From contig JAJZCX010000111.1 in assembly GCA_021851625.1 (NCBI GenBank), positions 1 to 5,631 on the forward strand: a stretch of 5,631 nt of DNA. The letters run 5' to 3'. The stretch comes from Acidobacteriota bacterium. Its GTDB lineage: Bacteria; Acidobacteriota; Terriglobia; Terriglobales; Acidobacteriaceae. The position numbers and the translations under genes are program-made. The notes under the pieces were generated by a model. That model saw only the letters and a program-made list of their open reading frames with translations. It did not search any database and was not told the DNA's origin. Below are positions 5,318 to 5,631 of the stretch, piece by piece (the first letter of the stretch is position 1; each line of letters starts with the position of its first letter).

Positions 5318-5631
5318 ATGCTTCTGCTGACCCGCAAGGCCGAGTTCTCCGCAGCGCATTACTACTACGTCGATGCCTGGTCGGCGGAGGAGAATCTGCG
5401 CCTCTTTGGCAAGTGTGCCAATCGCAACGGACATGGGCACAATTACACGCTGGAGGTCACGGTCGAGGGACACGTCGATCCCGTCTCCGGCTTTGTCATG
5501 GACTTGAAGGCGCTCAAAGACACAATGGAGCGCGAAGTGGTGCAGGTCTACGACCATCGGCATTTGAACTTGGAGGTGCCGGAGTTTCGCACCACGTTGC
5601 CGACCACGGAGAATATCGCCGTGGCGATTTG
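5318..5631 (+). CDS. queD: 6-pyruvoyl-tetrahydropterin / 6-carboxytetrahydropterin synthase family, 3'-truncated by window edge
   Basis: Zn-dependent tunnel-fold enzyme (COG0720) acting on dihydroneopterin triphosphate. QueD members make 6-carboxytetrahydropterin for queuosine/7-deazaguanine synthesis; PTPS members make 6-pyruvoyltetrahydropterin for biopterin. The ATG at 5318 starts 104 complete codons. The zinc ligands are His14 (FSAAH), His39 and His41 (NGHGHNY). The catalytic Cys33 is in GKCANRNGHGH, and the catalytic Asp79-His80 pair is in YDHRHLN. Glu98 in PTTENIA is the expected pterin-binding residue. The Cys-to-HGH spacing is C-x5-HGH, as in PTPS enzymes, whereas E. coli QueD has C-x3-HGH. 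The usual automatic label is QueD, but the exact product is unsettled. The protein should end about 20-40 residues beyond the window. The gene is separated from the glycosyltransferase by 86 bp and probably has its own promoter. Confidence 0.93.
   Translation, partial: MLLLTRKAEFSAAHYYYVDAWSAEENLRLFGKCANRNGHGHNYTLEVTVEGHVDPVSGFVMDLKALKDTMEREVVQVYDHRHLNLEVPEFRTTLPTTENIAVAI

Overview
The window looks like ordinary chromosome from a moderately GC-rich Gram-negative bacterium. The best guess is Acidobacteriota (Terriglobia), held with moderate confidence. The guess rests on a secreted glycoside hydrolase carrying Thr/Ser-rich Ig-like repeats of a kind common in that group, two lipoprotein-type signal peptides, and AT-rich promoter islands between GC-rich genes. 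Nothing resembles phage, transposon, CRISPR or plasmid machinery.

Layout, left to right. Position 558 down to the left edge (minus strand) holds the N-terminal 186 codons of an FTR1-type iron permease with a good sigma70-like promoter. A tRNA-Arg(ACG) with encoded CCA lies at 783-859 (minus) behind its own promoter. Next is an 84-residue ferredoxin-fold (HMA-like) protein without the metal-binding CxxC (943-1197, minus). A strong intrinsic terminator (1221-1261) separates it from the largest gene, a 692-aa GH30-type glycoside hydrolase lipoprotein with two N-terminal Ig-like repeats (1286-3364, minus). Then comes a TlpA/ResA-like thioredoxin lipoprotein (3591-4106, minus), divergent from a GT2 glycosyltransferase (4155-5231, plus). 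The window ends in the first 104 codons of a PTPS/QueD-family pterin synthase (5318 to the right edge, plus).

The genes do not form a pathway. Each seems to have its own promoter: iron uptake, translation, polysaccharide breakdown, extracytoplasmic disulfide chemistry, membrane glycosyl transfer, and pterin/queuosine metabolism. The most interesting signals are regulatory. The tlpA-like and glycosyltransferase genes appear to share one near-palindromic -10 element read in both directions. Three genes (small HMA-like, TlpA-like, pterin synthase) have a -10-like hexamer ending 6-7 nt before the start codon and no usable Shine-Dalgarno sequence, suggesting leaderless mRNAs. No convincing new multigene system is visible.
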